A stretch of DNA of 64,000 bases from Terrabacter sp. Root181 (GCF_001428505.1 NZ_LMHU01000001.1:1505813-1569812); one strand, 5' to 3'; positions 1 through 8,556 are shown, counted from the first letter of the stretch. Notes: generated by a model not told the origin, from the sequence alone. A program made the numbers and translations.

Positions 1-1650
1 GGACGCGTCGTCACCTCGTCGCGGCCGGCTCGGGCTCTGGCCGCCCTCGCGTGGGGGACGGCCGGCGTCGCCGCGACCGGCATCTCGCAGGGCCGGGTGG
101 GCGTCGCCGTCGTGCACGTGCTCCTGCCTTTCGTCCTCGCCGGCTACTGCCTCGCGGCGCGTCGTGACGGCACGTTCACGGCGACGTTCGCGACGGCGCT
201 CGCGACCGCCGTGCTCGGGGCCTTCGCCCCGCCACTGCTCGCGCTCTCGGTCGTGGCTGCCCTGCTCCTCCTCGTGCTCGGCCCCGGCCTGCGTCGTGCC
301 CGGGCGCTCGTCCTGCTCGTCGTGCCCACCGCGCTCCTCGGGCCGTGGGTGGCCCGCTTCGTCGAGGACCCGCGCCTGCTCCTGTCGGGCCCCGGTCTCG
401 TCACCACCTCCGAGGCCCGCGGCCCGTGGGGCGTGCTCGCGCACGTCCTCGGCGAGCCGGGCGCCACGACCTGGGCCATGTGGTTGTGGGCCCCGCTCGT
501 CCTCCTCGGGATCGTCGGCTTCGCGACCCGCGGACGCAGCCGTGCCGAGTCGGTCGGACTGCTGGCCGGCGGGCTCCTCGCGCTGGTCGGGCTCGCCTGC
601 GCCCTCGTGTCGGAGCGGGTCGTGCTCGGCTCGGCCGAGACCGGCGTCGGACGGTCCGCGGCGGCCCACCTCTGGGCCGGCGTCGGCATCCAGCTCTGGC
701 TGGCCGGCCTGCTCGTGGGCGTGCTGGCGGGCAGCAGGCCCGTGCTCGCCTCGCTGCGCCGACCCGGCCGCCGTTGGGGTTTCGCGGCCGCCGTCGCCGC
801 CGCGACGCTGGCGGTCGTCCCCGTCCTGGCCGGCGCCGCCGCCTGGGGGTTCCAGGGCATCGGTCGCACGCTCTCGGTCGGACAGGCCACCCTGCCCGCC
901 GTCGCGCTCGAGCAGGGGAGCGGCCCGCTCGGCAACCGTCTGCTGCTCCTGCGCCCGTCCGACGACGTCGTCGACTTCGTGCTGGCCGGACAGGAGCCGG
1001 GAGAGGTGCTGCGCGACCTCGACCGCACCCCCGACGCCGACGACGCCCCGCTCGTCGACGCGGTGGCCAACCTCGTCGGCGGTCGTGGGGCTGACTCCCT
1101 CGACTCGACCGCACTCGCCCGCCTGGGCGTCGGCTTCGTCCAGGTGCGCGCGACGGCCGACTCCGCCCTCGCCCGTCGGCTCGACTCCTCCGAGGGGCTG
1201 AGCCGTCTCGGCACGAGCGAGCGCGGCATCCTCTGGAAGGTCCAGCCGCTGCCGGCCGCCGACGGCGGGGCCCCGGCGACCGCGCCATCGCGAGCCCGCC
1301 TCGTCGACGGCGACGGTGCGCTGCTGCGGGTCGTGCCGACCTCGGGGCCGCACGCCGCGGTGAGCACGACGTTGCCTGCCGCCACCGCCGGCTCCGCAGC
1401 CCGGTTCGTCGTCCTCGCCGAGCCCGCCGAGTGGTCGCAGCAGGCGCTGGTGACCTTCGACGGACGAGAGCTGCCGCCCGTGGCCGGCGCAGCCCAGCCG
1501 ACGTATGCCGTGCCCGCCACCTCGGGGGACCTCGAGATCGATCTCGCTGCGGCACAGCCGTGGTGGCGCCTCGGGCAGGGTCTGCTGCTCGGATTCGTGG
1601 TCTTCATGGCCGTGCCCTTCGGCAACCGACGCTCGAGGAGGCGCACATGA
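1..1650 (+). CDS. C-terminal part of a large polytopic membrane protein, probably glycosyltransferase family 2 type (truncated at left edge)
   Basis: The reading frame is open from base 1, so this is the 3' part of a gene that enters from the left. The visible ~549 residues hold about seven hydrophobic segments in the first 250 residues, then a soluble stretch of about 220 residues, one last membrane segment and a basic tail (NRRSRRRT). In actinobacteria the gene directly before a DUF5719 gene is normally a very large family 2 glycosyltransferase with a C-terminal membrane domain; that context, not a visible catalytic motif, is the reason for the call. The stop codon overlaps the next start (ATGA at 1647-1650), which suggests translational coupling. 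The glycosyltransferase domain, if present, lies outside the window. Confidence 0.6.
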   Translation, partial: GRVVTSSRPARALAALAWGTAGVAATGISQGRVGVAVVHVLLPFVLAGYCLAARRDGTFTATFATALATAVLGAFAPPLLALSVVAALLLLVLGPGLRRARALVLLVVPTALLGPWVARFVEDPRLLLSGPGLVTTSEARGPWGVLAHVLGEPGATTWAMWLWAPLVLLGIVGFATRGRSRAESVGLLAGGLLALVGLACALVSERVVLGSAETGVGRSAAAHLWAGVGIQLWLAGLLVGVLAGSRPVLASLRRPGRRWGFAAAVAAATLAVVPVLAGAAAWGFQGIGRTLSVGQATLPAVALEQGSGPLGNRLLLLRPSDDVVDFVLAGQEPGEVLRDLDRTPDADDAPLVDAVANLVGGRGADSLDSTALARLGVGFVQVRATADSALARRLDSSEGLSRLGTSERGILWKVQPLPAADGGAPATAPSRARLVDGDGALLRVVPTSGPHAAVSTTLPAATAGSAARFVVLAEPAEWSQQALVTFDGRELPPVAGAAQPTYAVPATSGDLEIDLAAAQPWWRLGQGLLLGFVVFMAVPFGNRRSRRRT

Positions 1651-3113
1651 CCAACGTGTCCGGCATGGTCAGGGCGGGGTCGGTGGCGCTCGTGGCCGCG
1701 GGCCTCGCGCTCGGCGCCACCCGCGTCAGCGGCTCGCTGCAGCTGGCGACCCCGGGTCAGCAGGCGGGCCTGCCCGAGTCGTCCAACGTCCTGCTCGACG
1801 AGGCCTCTCTCGTGTGCCCGGGACAGCAGCGGCTCGGCGCCACCGGGCTGCGTGACGTCACGGGCACCGTCACGGTCGCCGCCGCGACCCCCGACCAGGG
1901 CGTCGTCGCTGGGGCGCCGGTCGGCGGCTCCGGCACGGTGCAGCTGCTCGCCGGCCCGTCGTCCACCGGACTGGCCCAGACGTCCGACCGGGGAGAGGTG
2001 GCCTCGGCCGGTGTCTCGGCCCCCGAGGTCGTCATCGCGAAGGCCAGGGGCGCCTTCGCCCCCGGGCTCGTGGCCACGCAGGTGTGGCGCCACAGCGGCG
2101 ACGACGACCGCGGCCTCGCCGTGACACCGTGCCAGCTTCCGTCGTCCGACGTCTGGCTCGTCGGCGGCGGTGGAGGACCCTCTCGCACCGAGCGCATCAT
2201 CGTGAACAACCCCGGCGCCAACGCCGTGTCGGTCTCGCTCGAGGCCTTCGGGCGCGGAGGCCCCGTCGACGCGGCCGGCGAACGCAGCATCTCGATCCCG
2301 CCGCTGTCGCGCGAGGTCGTGTCGCTCGACGCCGTCGCCCCCGACGAGGCCGGGCCGGTCGTCCACGTCACTGCCACCGGCGGGGTCGTGTCGGCCGTGC
2401 TCGTCGAGCAGTGGATCCTCGGGGCGACCGGCCGCGGCATCGACGACTCGACCCGGGCTGCGTCACCGAGCACCGACCTCGTCGTGCCCGGCGTCGAGAC
2501 CGGCGGCGGGATCTGGCTGCGCCTCGCCAACCCCGGCGACACCGAGGCCCTGGCCCAGGTGCGCCTGCTCACCGACAAGGGTGCGGTCCAGCCCGAGGGC
2601 CTCAGGGCCGTCCGCGTCCCGGCCGGCTCGACGCTCGACGTGGGCGTCCCGTCCAACACGGCCACCATGGGCCTGGGTGTCCGGTCCGACCATCCGCTCG
2701 TGGCGGCGGCGTGGACCGAGCGACGGTCGACCACCGGCGACCAGATGGGTGACTTCGCCTGGACGCCCGCGACGCCACCTCTTCGGGGCGTCGCCGGAGT
2801 CCAGCTCCCCGGGCTCGACGGCACGACGAAACGCCTTCTCCTGACGGCGGGCTCGTCTCCCGCCACGGCACAGGTGCGCCTCGGCACCGGTGACGGCGCG
2901 CAGGTGTCCACGGTGGACGTGCCGGCCGAGACGACCGTGGCGGTCGACGCGAAGGACGCCGACGGCGTGTGGGTCGTGCCGACGAAGGGCCTCCTGCGCG
3001 GCGTCGTCTCCGTGTCAGGCGTCGACAGGGGAGTGCCGTTCTTCTCGGTCGCCTCGCTCAGCGACGCGCCGGTGCGGGCCCTGTCGGTGCCGGTGCGTCA
3101 GGTGCGCAACTAG
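1647..3113 (+). CDS. DUF5719 family exported protein
   Basis: The product has 488 residues. The start is ATG 1647, which overlaps the upstream stop by 4 bp and has GAGGAG at 1635-1640 as ribosome binding site. Residues ~8-25 form one hydrophobic segment (VALVAAGLALGA), a signal peptide or anchor; the rest is polar and rich in Val, Thr and Gly, typical of a beta-rich extracytoplasmic protein. Cysteines in SLVCPG and VTPCQL contexts could form a disulfide. Known: DUF5719 proteins of actinobacteria are encoded next to the large membrane glycosyltransferase, so a role as its extracytoplasmic partner in envelope polysaccharide assembly is plausible but inferred. It is followed by a strong hairpin and a convergent gene. 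Confidence 0.8.
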   Translation: MTNVSGMVRAGSVALVAAGLALGATRVSGSLQLATPGQQAGLPESSNVLLDEASLVCPGQQRLGATGLRDVTGTVTVAAATPDQGVVAGAPVGGSGTVQLLAGPSSTGLAQTSDRGEVASAGVSAPEVVIAKARGAFAPGLVATQVWRHSGDDDRGLAVTPCQLPSSDVWLVGGGGGPSRTERIIVNNPGANAVSVSLEAFGRGGPVDAAGERSISIPPLSREVVSLDAVAPDEAGPVVHVTATGGVVSAVLVEQWILGATGRGIDDSTRAASPSTDLVVPGVETGGGIWLRLANPGDTEALAQVRLLTDKGAVQPEGLRAVRVPAGSTLDVGVPSNTATMGLGVRSDHPLVAAAWTERRSTTGDQMGDFAWTPATPPLRGVAGVQLPGLDGTTKRLLLTAGSSPATAQVRLGTGDGAQVSTVDVPAETTVAVDAKDADGVWVVPTKGLLRGVVSVSGVDRGVPFFSVASLSDAPVRALSVPVRQVRN

Positions 3114-3167
3114 CGCGGACGGGGGCCACGGTGACGGGGCGTCACGGCGATGTGCGAGGGAGGCCCG

Positions 3168-3201
3168 GTGACGGACCGGTGGGGCACCAGCGGTCCGTCA
3201 C
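3168..3201. terminator. Hairpin between convergent genes
   Basis: An 11-bp perfect inverted repeat (GTGACGGACCG at 3168-3178, CGGTCCGTCAC at 3191-3201) lies between the DUF5719 stop and the convergent metallopeptidase-like gene and overlaps the stop of the latter. There is no T-tract, as is common in high-GC actinobacteria. Confidence 0.65.
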
Positions 3202-3632
3202 TCCCCGAAGCCGGGGTCGAGCTCCTCCGGCGACACCCCGAGCAGGCCGGCGACCTGCTCCGTCACGATGTCGGCGACGAGCGCCGCGACGTCACGACGG
3301 TCGGTGACCCGCGTCTCGACGGGGCGGCGGTAGACGACGATCCGCGCCGTACGCGCGCTCGTCGCGGGGTAGAGGCGGCCGAGCGGCACCTCGCGGTGGT
3401 CCCACGGGGCGGGTCCGCGAGGCACGTCCTCGACGGCGAACTCCACTGCGGGAAAGGCACGCCCGCACGTCGCCTCGAGTCGGGCCGCGGCGTCGAGGAC
3501 GAAGTCGTCGAACTCGTCCCGGCGCGAGGTCATGGCGGGCACGGGCGGCCAGGCCAGTGGTCCACGTCGGCCGCGGCCGTGCCGGTCACGCCGACGTCGA
3601 CGCCCGGGGGTGCGGGGCGAGGCGGTGTCCAC
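3198..3632 (-). CDS. Metallopeptidase family (zincin-like, Rv3259-type) protein without an HExxH motif
   Basis: The product has 144 residues. The GTG start at 3632 sits 6 bp after a TAGAGT -10 box, so the mRNA is probably leaderless; the basic N-terminus (GRRRRRDRHGRGRRG) is then real. The core (DEFDDFVLDAAARLE, then PLGRLYPA, RIVVYRRPVETR) matches the small actinobacterial protein beside DUF3499 and manB, as in Mycobacterium Rv3259. Family members elsewhere carry HExxH near the C-terminus; here the matching helix reads VTEQVAGLLGVSPEELDP, so the zinc ligands are missing, as I recall for the mycobacterial protein. It is therefore probably not an active protease. It is transcribed divergently from DUF3499. 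Confidence 0.8.
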   Translation of the reverse strand: MDTASPRTPGRRRRRDRHGRGRRGPLAWPPVPAMTSRRDEFDDFVLDAAARLEATCGRAFPAVEFAVEDVPRGPAPWDHREVPLGRLYPATSARTARIVVYRRPVETRVTDRRDVAALVADIVTEQVAGLLGVSPEELDPGFGE

Positions 3633-3638
3633 GAGCCC

Positions 3639-3644
3639 ACTCTA
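3639..3644 (-). promoter_or_regulatory. -10 box of the metallopeptidase-like gene (leaderless)
   Basis: TAGAGT on the minus strand with exactly 6 bp before the GTG start at 3632. The 128-bp spacer also carries the divergent promoter of DUF3499. Confidence 0.7.
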
Positions 3645-3678
3645 GATCGACCGGCGCCGGGACGCGTGACGCCACCCG

Positions 3679-3698
3679 ACGGCATACGCCCTCGGTGA
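3679..3698 (+). repeat. Copy 1 of a 20-bp dispersed repeat containing GGCATACG
   Basis: ACGGCATACGCCCTCGGTGA here and ACGGCATACGCCGTCGGTGA at 23216-23235 differ at one base. Both are intergenic. The core octamer recurs throughout the window. Confidence 0.75.
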
Positions 3699-3746
3699 TC
3701 TCGTGATCCGACGGCGTGGTGATTCGTCCTCTTCCGGAGGGCGGAC

Positions 3747-3752
3747 TAGAGT
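3747..3752 (+). promoter_or_regulatory. -10 box of the DUF3499 gene
   Basis: TAGAGT lies 8 bp before GTG 3761. This decides the start: the longer reading frame from 3716 would begin upstream of the promoter. Confidence 0.65.
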
Positions 3753-3760
3753 CCCGGATC

Positions 3761-4153
3761 GTGGGTCTGACACGTGGGTGCTCGAAGACGGGATGCGCCC
3801 GTCCCGCCGTCGCGACCCTGACCTACGCCTACGCGGACCGCGCGGTCGTGGTGGGTCCGCTCGCGACGTACGCCGAGCCGCACACCTACGACCTGTGCCG
3901 CGAGCACGCCGAGCGCATGACGGCTCCCCGTGGCTGGGAGGTCGTGCGCGTGGGCGGCGACTTCCCCGAGCCGGCCCTGGCCGCCGACGACCTCCTGGCG
4001 CTGGCCGACGCCGTGCGCGAGGCCGGCCGGCCGCGCACGAGCCGCCCGGGGGAGGCCCGCACGACCTCTCGGGGCCAGGCCGACGCGGAGGCGGACTCCG
4101 GCGCCGTCGAGTCCGGCCGCCGCGGACACCTGCGCATCCTCAAGGACTCCTGA
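3761..4153 (+). CDS. DUF3499 family protein
   Basis: The product has 130 residues. GTG 3761 is chosen because a TAGAGT -10 box ends 8 bp upstream. The N-terminus shows CSKTGCARPAVATLTY, then a YAEPHTYDLC..H element; two CxxxxC/CxxxH-like pairs suggest a small zinc-binding fold in the first ~50 residues. It continues with TAPRGWEVVRV, the conserved end of the domain, and then a charged, variable tail. Known: DUF3499 (mycobacterial Rv3258c type) sits directly before manB in most actinobacteria; its function is not established. manB follows after 17 bp, which contain a second promoter. Confidence 0.85.
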   Translation: MGLTRGCSKTGCARPAVATLTYAYADRAVVVGPLATYAEPHTYDLCREHAERMTAPRGWEVVRVGGDFPEPALAADDLLALADAVREAGRPRTSRPGEARTTSRGQADAEADSGAVESGRRGHLRILKDS

Positions 4154-4157
4154 CCAC

Positions 4158-4163
4158 TAGGGT
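4158..4163 (+). promoter_or_regulatory. -10 box of manB (leaderless)
   Basis: TAGGGT with 7 bp before GTG 4171, inside the 17-bp gap after DUF3499, so manB can be expressed apart from the upstream gene. Confidence 0.65.
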
Positions 4164-4170
4164 GTTCGGC

Positions 4171-5670
4171 GTGCCCCACCTCGCAGACTTCGTCAAGGCC
4201 TACGACGTACGTGGAATCGTGCCCGACCAGCTCTCGCCCGACGTGGCCCACGCCATCGGTGCCGCGTTCGCCGAGGTCGTCGCCGTGCCTGACGGCGCGA
4301 GCGGCGTCGTCATCGGCCACGACATGCGGCCGAGCTCGCCCGAGCTCTCCGCGGCCTTCGCCGCCGGTGTGACATCGCGTGGCGTGGACGTCACCGTGAT
4401 CGGGCTCTGCTCGACCGACGGTCTCTACTACGCCAGTGGCGCCCTCGACCTGCCCGGCGCCATGTTCACCGCGAGCCACAACCCGGCCCAGTACAACGGC
4501 ATCAAGCTGTGCCGCTCGGCGGCGCGTCCGGTCGGCCAGGACTCCGGTCTCGCCGAGATCCGCGACCTCGCCCAGTGGCTGCTCGACGGCGGCACCGGAC
4601 TGGCCCACCCGGCCGGCGGTCCCGGGTCGGTGACGACCTGCGACCTGCTCGGTGACTACGCTGCCTTCCTGCGCGGCCTCGTCGACCTGTCCGGCTCGCG
4701 TCCCCTCAAGGTCGTCGTCGACGCCGGCAACGGCATGGGCGGTCACACGGTTCCGGCCGTGCTCGGCACGGGCGCCGACCTGCCCGAGCTGCCGCTCGAG
4801 ATCGTCCCGCTCTACTTCGAGCTCGACGGCACCTTCCCGAACCACGAGGCCAACCCCCTCGACCCGGCCAACCTCGTCGACCTCCAGGCCGCCGTACGCG
4901 AGCACGGCGCCGACATCGGCCTCGCCTTCGACGGTGACGCCGACCGCTGCTTCGTCGTCGACGCCGACGGCGAGCCCGTCTCGCCGAGTGCCGTCACCGG
5001 CCTCGTCGCGGTCCGCGAGATCCTCCGGGCCCGCGAGGGCGGCGACACCGAGGTGTCGATCGTGCACAACGTCATCTCCAGCGCCGCGGTGCGCGAGATC
5101 GTCGTCGAGCACGACGCGACGCCGGTGCGCACGCGCGTCGGTCACTCGTTCATCAAGGCCGAGATGGCCCGCGCCGGAGCCGTCTTCGGTGGCGAGCACT
5201 CGGCCCACTACTACTTCCGTGACTTCTGGTACGCCGACACCGGGATGCTCGCCGCCATGCATGTCCTCGCCGCCCTCGGTGAGCAGGACGGCCCGTTGTC
5301 GGAGCTCTGCGACGAGTACGAGCGCTACGTCGCCTCCGGCGAGATCAACTCGACCGTGACCGACCAGGCCGCCGTCGTCGAGCAGGTGCGAGCCTGGGCC
5401 CAGGTGCGTGGGGCCGGCACCGACGAGCTCGACGGGCTCACCGTCACGAGCCCCGAGGGAGACGTCCCCATGTGGTGGTTCAACGTGCGCGCCTCCAACA
5501 CCGAGCCGCTCCTGAGGCTCAACGTCGAGGCCGCCGACCGTGAGACGATGCAGGACGTGCGCGACGAGCTGCTCGCCCTCATCCGGTCGGGCGCCGACAC
5601 CCCCGACGCACCCGACGCTCCCGAGGAGACCGGGTCCACCACCGTCCAGGACGCAGGAGACGCTTCGTGA
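4171..5670 (+). CDS. manB: Phosphomannomutase/phosphoglucomutase
   Basis: This enzyme interconverts mannose-6-phosphate and mannose-1-phosphate, the precursor of GDP-mannose for glycolipids and protein mannosylation. GTG 4171 gives 499 residues starting MPHLADFVKAYDVRGIVPDQL, the family N-terminus. The phosphoserine loop is TASHNPAQYNGIK (about residue 105), the metal loop is DGDADRC (about 255), the sugar-binding loop is GGEHSAHYYFRDF, and the phosphate-binding C-terminal motif is RASNTEPLLRLNVE. A short variable Asp/Pro-rich tail follows. The stop overlaps the next start (GTGA), so it forms an operon with the Trm112-like gene and the SIS-domain gene, as in the Streptomyces and Mycobacterium manB loci. 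Confidence 0.95.
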   Translation: MPHLADFVKAYDVRGIVPDQLSPDVAHAIGAAFAEVVAVPDGASGVVIGHDMRPSSPELSAAFAAGVTSRGVDVTVIGLCSTDGLYYASGALDLPGAMFTASHNPAQYNGIKLCRSAARPVGQDSGLAEIRDLAQWLLDGGTGLAHPAGGPGSVTTCDLLGDYAAFLRGLVDLSGSRPLKVVVDAGNGMGGHTVPAVLGTGADLPELPLEIVPLYFELDGTFPNHEANPLDPANLVDLQAAVREHGADIGLAFDGDADRCFVVDADGEPVSPSAVTGLVAVREILRAREGGDTEVSIVHNVISSAAVREIVVEHDATPVRTRVGHSFIKAEMARAGAVFGGEHSAHYYFRDFWYADTGMLAAMHVLAALGEQDGPLSELCDEYERYVASGEINSTVTDQAAVVEQVRAWAQVRGAGTDELDGLTVTSPEGDVPMWWFNVRASNTEPLLRLNVEAADRETMQDVRDELLALIRSGADTPDAPDAPEETGSTTVQDAGDAS

Positions 5671-5873
5671 GCCAGAGCCAGCAGACCATCGAGCCGTGGC
5701 TGCGCGGCATCATCCGGTGCCCGCAGTGCAAGGGTGAGCTCACCGACGCGGTGAACGTCGTCGGTGACGCCGAGGTCGCCGAGCTCCGCTGCGACGCCTG
5801 CCACCTCGCGTACCCCGTCGAGGGCGGCGTCCCCGTCCTCCTCGTCGACCTCGCCCGACGCACCGACGGCTGA
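5667..5873 (+). CDS. Trm112-like small zinc-binding protein
   Basis: The product has 68 residues. GTG 5667 overlaps the manB stop by 4 bp. It contains two CxxC knuckles, RCPQC and RCDACH, followed by LAYPVEGGVPVLL, the standard Trm112/YcaR pattern in which four cysteines bind one zinc. In eukaryotes and archaea Trm112 activates methyltransferases; the bacterial role is unclear. In actinobacteria this gene is regularly placed between manB and the SIS-domain isomerase. The next gene starts 5 bp after the stop, so the three are co-transcribed. Confidence 0.9.
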   Translation: MSQSQQTIEPWLRGIIRCPQCKGELTDAVNVVGDAEVAELRCDACHLAYPVEGGVPVLLVDLARRTDG

Positions 5874-5878
5874 GGCCC

Positions 5879-7027
5879 GTGGGCGCCGTGTTCGACGAAG
5901 CCCGCCTCGACGACGAGGGTGCCCTCGCCTCCCTCGACTCCAGCGACACCCTGCGCGCCCTGGCCGGCGCCGGCGCCCAGGTGCGCCGCACCGTCGCCGC
6001 GTCGGCCGAGGCCGGTCTCGACCGGTTGCGTGACGTCGAGCCCCGCGGCGTCGTCGTCGCGGCCGCCGGCGGGTCGGTCGCCGTGGCCGACCTCTTCGAG
6101 GCCGTCTCGCGCGGCGCGTCGGCGCTGCCGGTCCAGAGCTGCTCGTCGGGGTCGCTGCCCGGCTGGGTGGGGGCCCTCGACGTCGTCATCGCGGTGTCGC
6201 AGTCCGGTCGTGCGGCCGGCACCCTCGCCCTCGCAGCCGAGGCGGCCCGGCGCGGTGCGTTCCTCGTGACGGTCGGCGCGGGCGAGTCGCCGCTGGCCGA
6301 GGTCTGCGCGCGTGCCCACGGCGTGCACGTCCCGATCGCCGTCGGCGGCTCGTCCTCCCGCACGTCGGTGTGGGCCCAGGCCACGCCGGCCCTGCTCGCT
6401 GCCGACGCCATGGGCATCGCGTCCGTCAGCCAGGAGACGCTCGCCGAGCTCGCCGACCTCCTCGACCGCACGGCCACCGACGCGCGTCCCTCGTCGGAGT
6501 CGTTCGTCAACCCCGCCAAGGTGCTCGCGACCGAGCTGGCCGAGTCGACGCCCATCGTCCTCGGTGAGGGCCCCTTCGGCGACGTCACCGCACGCCGGGC
6601 CGCCGCGATGTTCGGTCGCACCGGTCGGGTGCCCGTCGCGCACGGCGCCCTGCCCGACGCGGCCAGCCAGATCGTCGCGTGCTTCGACGGTCCGTTGGCA
6701 CCCGGCCAGTCCGGCGGCGGTGGGAGCGACGACATCTTCGCCGACCCGTTTCTCGACGGCCCGAGCCGGCCGCCGCTGCGGCTCATCATGCTGCGCGACA
6801 CCTCGCCCGGGGACGGCCACGGCCTCGCCGACACCGTCGTGTCCGTCGCCGAGGACGCCGGGGTCCGGGTGTCGCTCGTCGACGCCCCCGCAGCCGACCC
6901 GCTGCTGCGCCTCGCCCACCACGTCGCCCTGACCGACTTCGCCGCGACCTACCTCGCTCTGGGCTTCGGCTTCGACCCCGCGACGTCGCCCCACGTCCGC
7001 CTGCTGCGTGGGGCCCGGGACACCTGA
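5879..7027 (+). CDS. SIS-domain protein, glucose/mannose-6-phosphate isomerase-like
   Basis: The product has 382 residues. Residues ~55-130 form an N-terminal SIS sugar-phosphate domain: VVVAAAGGSVAVADLFEA, then VIAVSQSGRAAGTLALAAEA, the phosphosugar-binding Ser/Thr loop. The C-terminal half has the bacterial phosphoglucose/phosphomannose isomerase pattern (PIVLGEGPFGDVTARRAA; late DFAATYLALGFGFDP). The homologue in the same operon in mycobacteria is Rv3256c. In many actinobacteria manA follows; here it does not, so this protein may supply the mannose-6-phosphate isomerase step near manB, which is inference. Several canonical catalytic residues of the bifunctional enzymes are hard to place, so activity is uncertain. 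Confidence 0.8.
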   Translation: MGAVFDEARLDDEGALASLDSSDTLRALAGAGAQVRRTVAASAEAGLDRLRDVEPRGVVVAAAGGSVAVADLFEAVSRGASALPVQSCSSGSLPGWVGALDVVIAVSQSGRAAGTLALAAEAARRGAFLVTVGAGESPLAEVCARAHGVHVPIAVGGSSSRTSVWAQATPALLAADAMGIASVSQETLAELADLLDRTATDARPSSESFVNPAKVLATELAESTPIVLGEGPFGDVTARRAAAMFGRTGRVPVAHGALPDAASQIVACFDGPLAPGQSGGGGSDDIFADPFLDGPSRPPLRLIMLRDTSPGDGHGLADTVVSVAEDAGVRVSLVDAPAADPLLRLAHHVALTDFAATYLALGFGFDPATSPHVRLLRGARDT

Positions 7028-7110
7028 GCCCCCGGAGACGACCGGCCGCGTATGCCGTGGGCGGGCCGCACGGGACCGGATGCCGTCCCGGCTCGGCCGG
7101 GTGTGCCACG

Positions 7111-7116
7111 TAGGCT
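7111..7116 (+). promoter_or_regulatory. -10 box of mycothione reductase gene (leaderless)
   Basis: TAGGCT followed by 6 bp and GTG 7123. The 95-bp spacer also carries CGTATGCC at 7049. Confidence 0.75.
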
Positions 7117-7122
7117 GCCACG

Positions 7123-8514
7123 GTGACGGAGCACTACGACCTGGCCATCATCGGCACCGGATCGGGCAACTCGCTCGTGACGCCCGACTTCGACGACAAA
7201 CGCGTCGCGATCATCGAGGGCGGGACGTTCGGTGGCACCTGCCTCAACGTCGGCTGCATCCCGACGAAGATGTTCGTCTACGCCGCGGACATGGCCCGAG
7301 ACGTGCGCGACGCCGGCCGCTTCGGCGTCGACGCCACCCTGCAGGGCGTGCGCTGGGCCGACGTGCGCGACCGGGTCTTCGGGCGCATCGACCCCATCTC
7401 CGACGGTGGCCGGCGCTACCGCGTCGAGGGTCCCAACACGACGGCGTACCTCGGGCATGCGCGCTTCACGGGTGACCGGACGCTCACCGTCGACCTCGGC
7501 GAGGGACGCGAGGAGACGCTGACGGCCGACCAGGTCGTCGTGGCCGCCGGCGCCCACCCGGTCGTCCCCGAGGTCGTCACCGAGTCGGGCGTGCCGTTCC
7601 ACACCTCCGACACGATCATGCGCATCGACGCGCTGCCCGAGCGGCTAGCCATCATCGGCGGCGGCTTCATCGCGGCCGAGATGGCGCACGTCTTCGCCTC
7701 GTTCGGCGTGCACGTGACCGTCGTCGCGCGCTCCTCGCTGCTGCTGCGTCACCTCGACACCGAGATCGCGCAGCGCTTCACCGACCTCGCCCGCGAGCAG
7801 TGGGACGTGCGCACCGGCACGAGCGTCGTCGGTCTCGGGCGGGGCGACGGGGGAGCCGGGGTCCGCCTCCACCTCGACAGCACGGCCGTCGTCGACGCCG
7901 ACCTCCTGCTCGTCGCGACCGGTCGCCGTCCCAACAGCGCGGGGCTCGGAGCCGACGCCGGTGGCCTGAGCCTGCTCGACGACGGGCGCGTCGAGGTCGA
8001 CGCCTGGGGTCGCACCAGCGCACCCGGGGTGTGGGCCCTCGGCGACATCAGTGCGCCCCACCAGCTCAAGCACCTGGCCAACGCCGAGGCGCGGACCATC
8101 GCGCACAACCTCGTGCACCCCGACGAGCTGCGCCGGCTGCCTCACGACAACGTGCCGTCGGGGGTCTTCAGCCACCCCCAGATCGCCACCGTCGGCCTGA
8201 CCGAGCAGGAGTGCGTGGACCAGGGGCTGGCCCACACGGCATACGTGCAGGCCTACGGCGACACGGCGTACGGCTGGGCGATGGAGGACACGACGGGCGT
8301 CTGCAAGCTCGTGGCCGACCCCGACACCGGACTCCTCCTGGGCGCCCATCTCATGGGCGCCCAGGCCACCTCGCTCATCCAGCCCCTCGTGCAGGGCATG
8401 GCGTTCGGCACCGCGGTCCACGACCTGGCCCGCGGGCAGTACTGGATCCACCCGGCCCTGGCGGAGGTCGTCGAGAACGCGCTGCTCGGGCTGAAGCTCG
8501 ACGCACCGGCCTGA
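7123..8514 (+). CDS. mtr: Mycothione reductase
   Basis: This flavoprotein reduces mycothiol disulfide with NADPH and keeps the actinobacterial thiol buffer reduced. The 463-residue product starts MTEHYDLAIIGTGSGNS with the FAD-binding GxGxxxx loop. The redox-active disulfide is GGTCLNVGCIPTK (residues ~40-52). The NAD(P)H loop is IIGGGFIAAEMAHVFASFG (~175). The second FAD contact is VWALGDISAPHQLKH (~305), and the dimer-interface domain ends with YWIHPALAEVVENALLGL, with the His-Pro-Glu-type base. GSGNS and the GCIPTKMFVYAAD context separate it from lipoamide dehydrogenase. The start is fixed by a leaderless promoter. It is a single-gene unit. Confidence 0.95.
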   Translation: MTEHYDLAIIGTGSGNSLVTPDFDDKRVAIIEGGTFGGTCLNVGCIPTKMFVYAADMARDVRDAGRFGVDATLQGVRWADVRDRVFGRIDPISDGGRRYRVEGPNTTAYLGHARFTGDRTLTVDLGEGREETLTADQVVVAAGAHPVVPEVVTESGVPFHTSDTIMRIDALPERLAIIGGGFIAAEMAHVFASFGVHVTVVARSSLLLRHLDTEIAQRFTDLAREQWDVRTGTSVVGLGRGDGGAGVRLHLDSTAVVDADLLLVATGRRPNSAGLGADAGGLSLLDDGRVEVDAWGRTSAPGVWALGDISAPHQLKHLANAEARTIAHNLVHPDELRRLPHDNVPSGVFSHPQIATVGLTEQECVDQGLAHTAYVQAYGDTAYGWAMEDTTGVCKLVADPDTGLLLGAHLMGAQATSLIQPLVQGMAFGTAVHDLARGQYWIHPALAEVVENALLGLKLDAPA

Positions 8515-8544
8515 GCGCGTTCCCAGCCGCCTCCCAGACCACCC

Positions 8545-8550
8545 TAGGAT
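8545..8550 (+). promoter_or_regulatory. -10 box of the DUF808 gene (leaderless)
   Basis: TAGGAT followed by 6 bp and ATG 8557. Confidence 0.75.
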
Positions 8551-8556
8551 GACGCC

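Noticed and set aside
144-2366. A 740-codon minus-strand frame over the first two genes
   Set aside because: No start context, no domain, and it crosses two genes with clear membrane or signal features.
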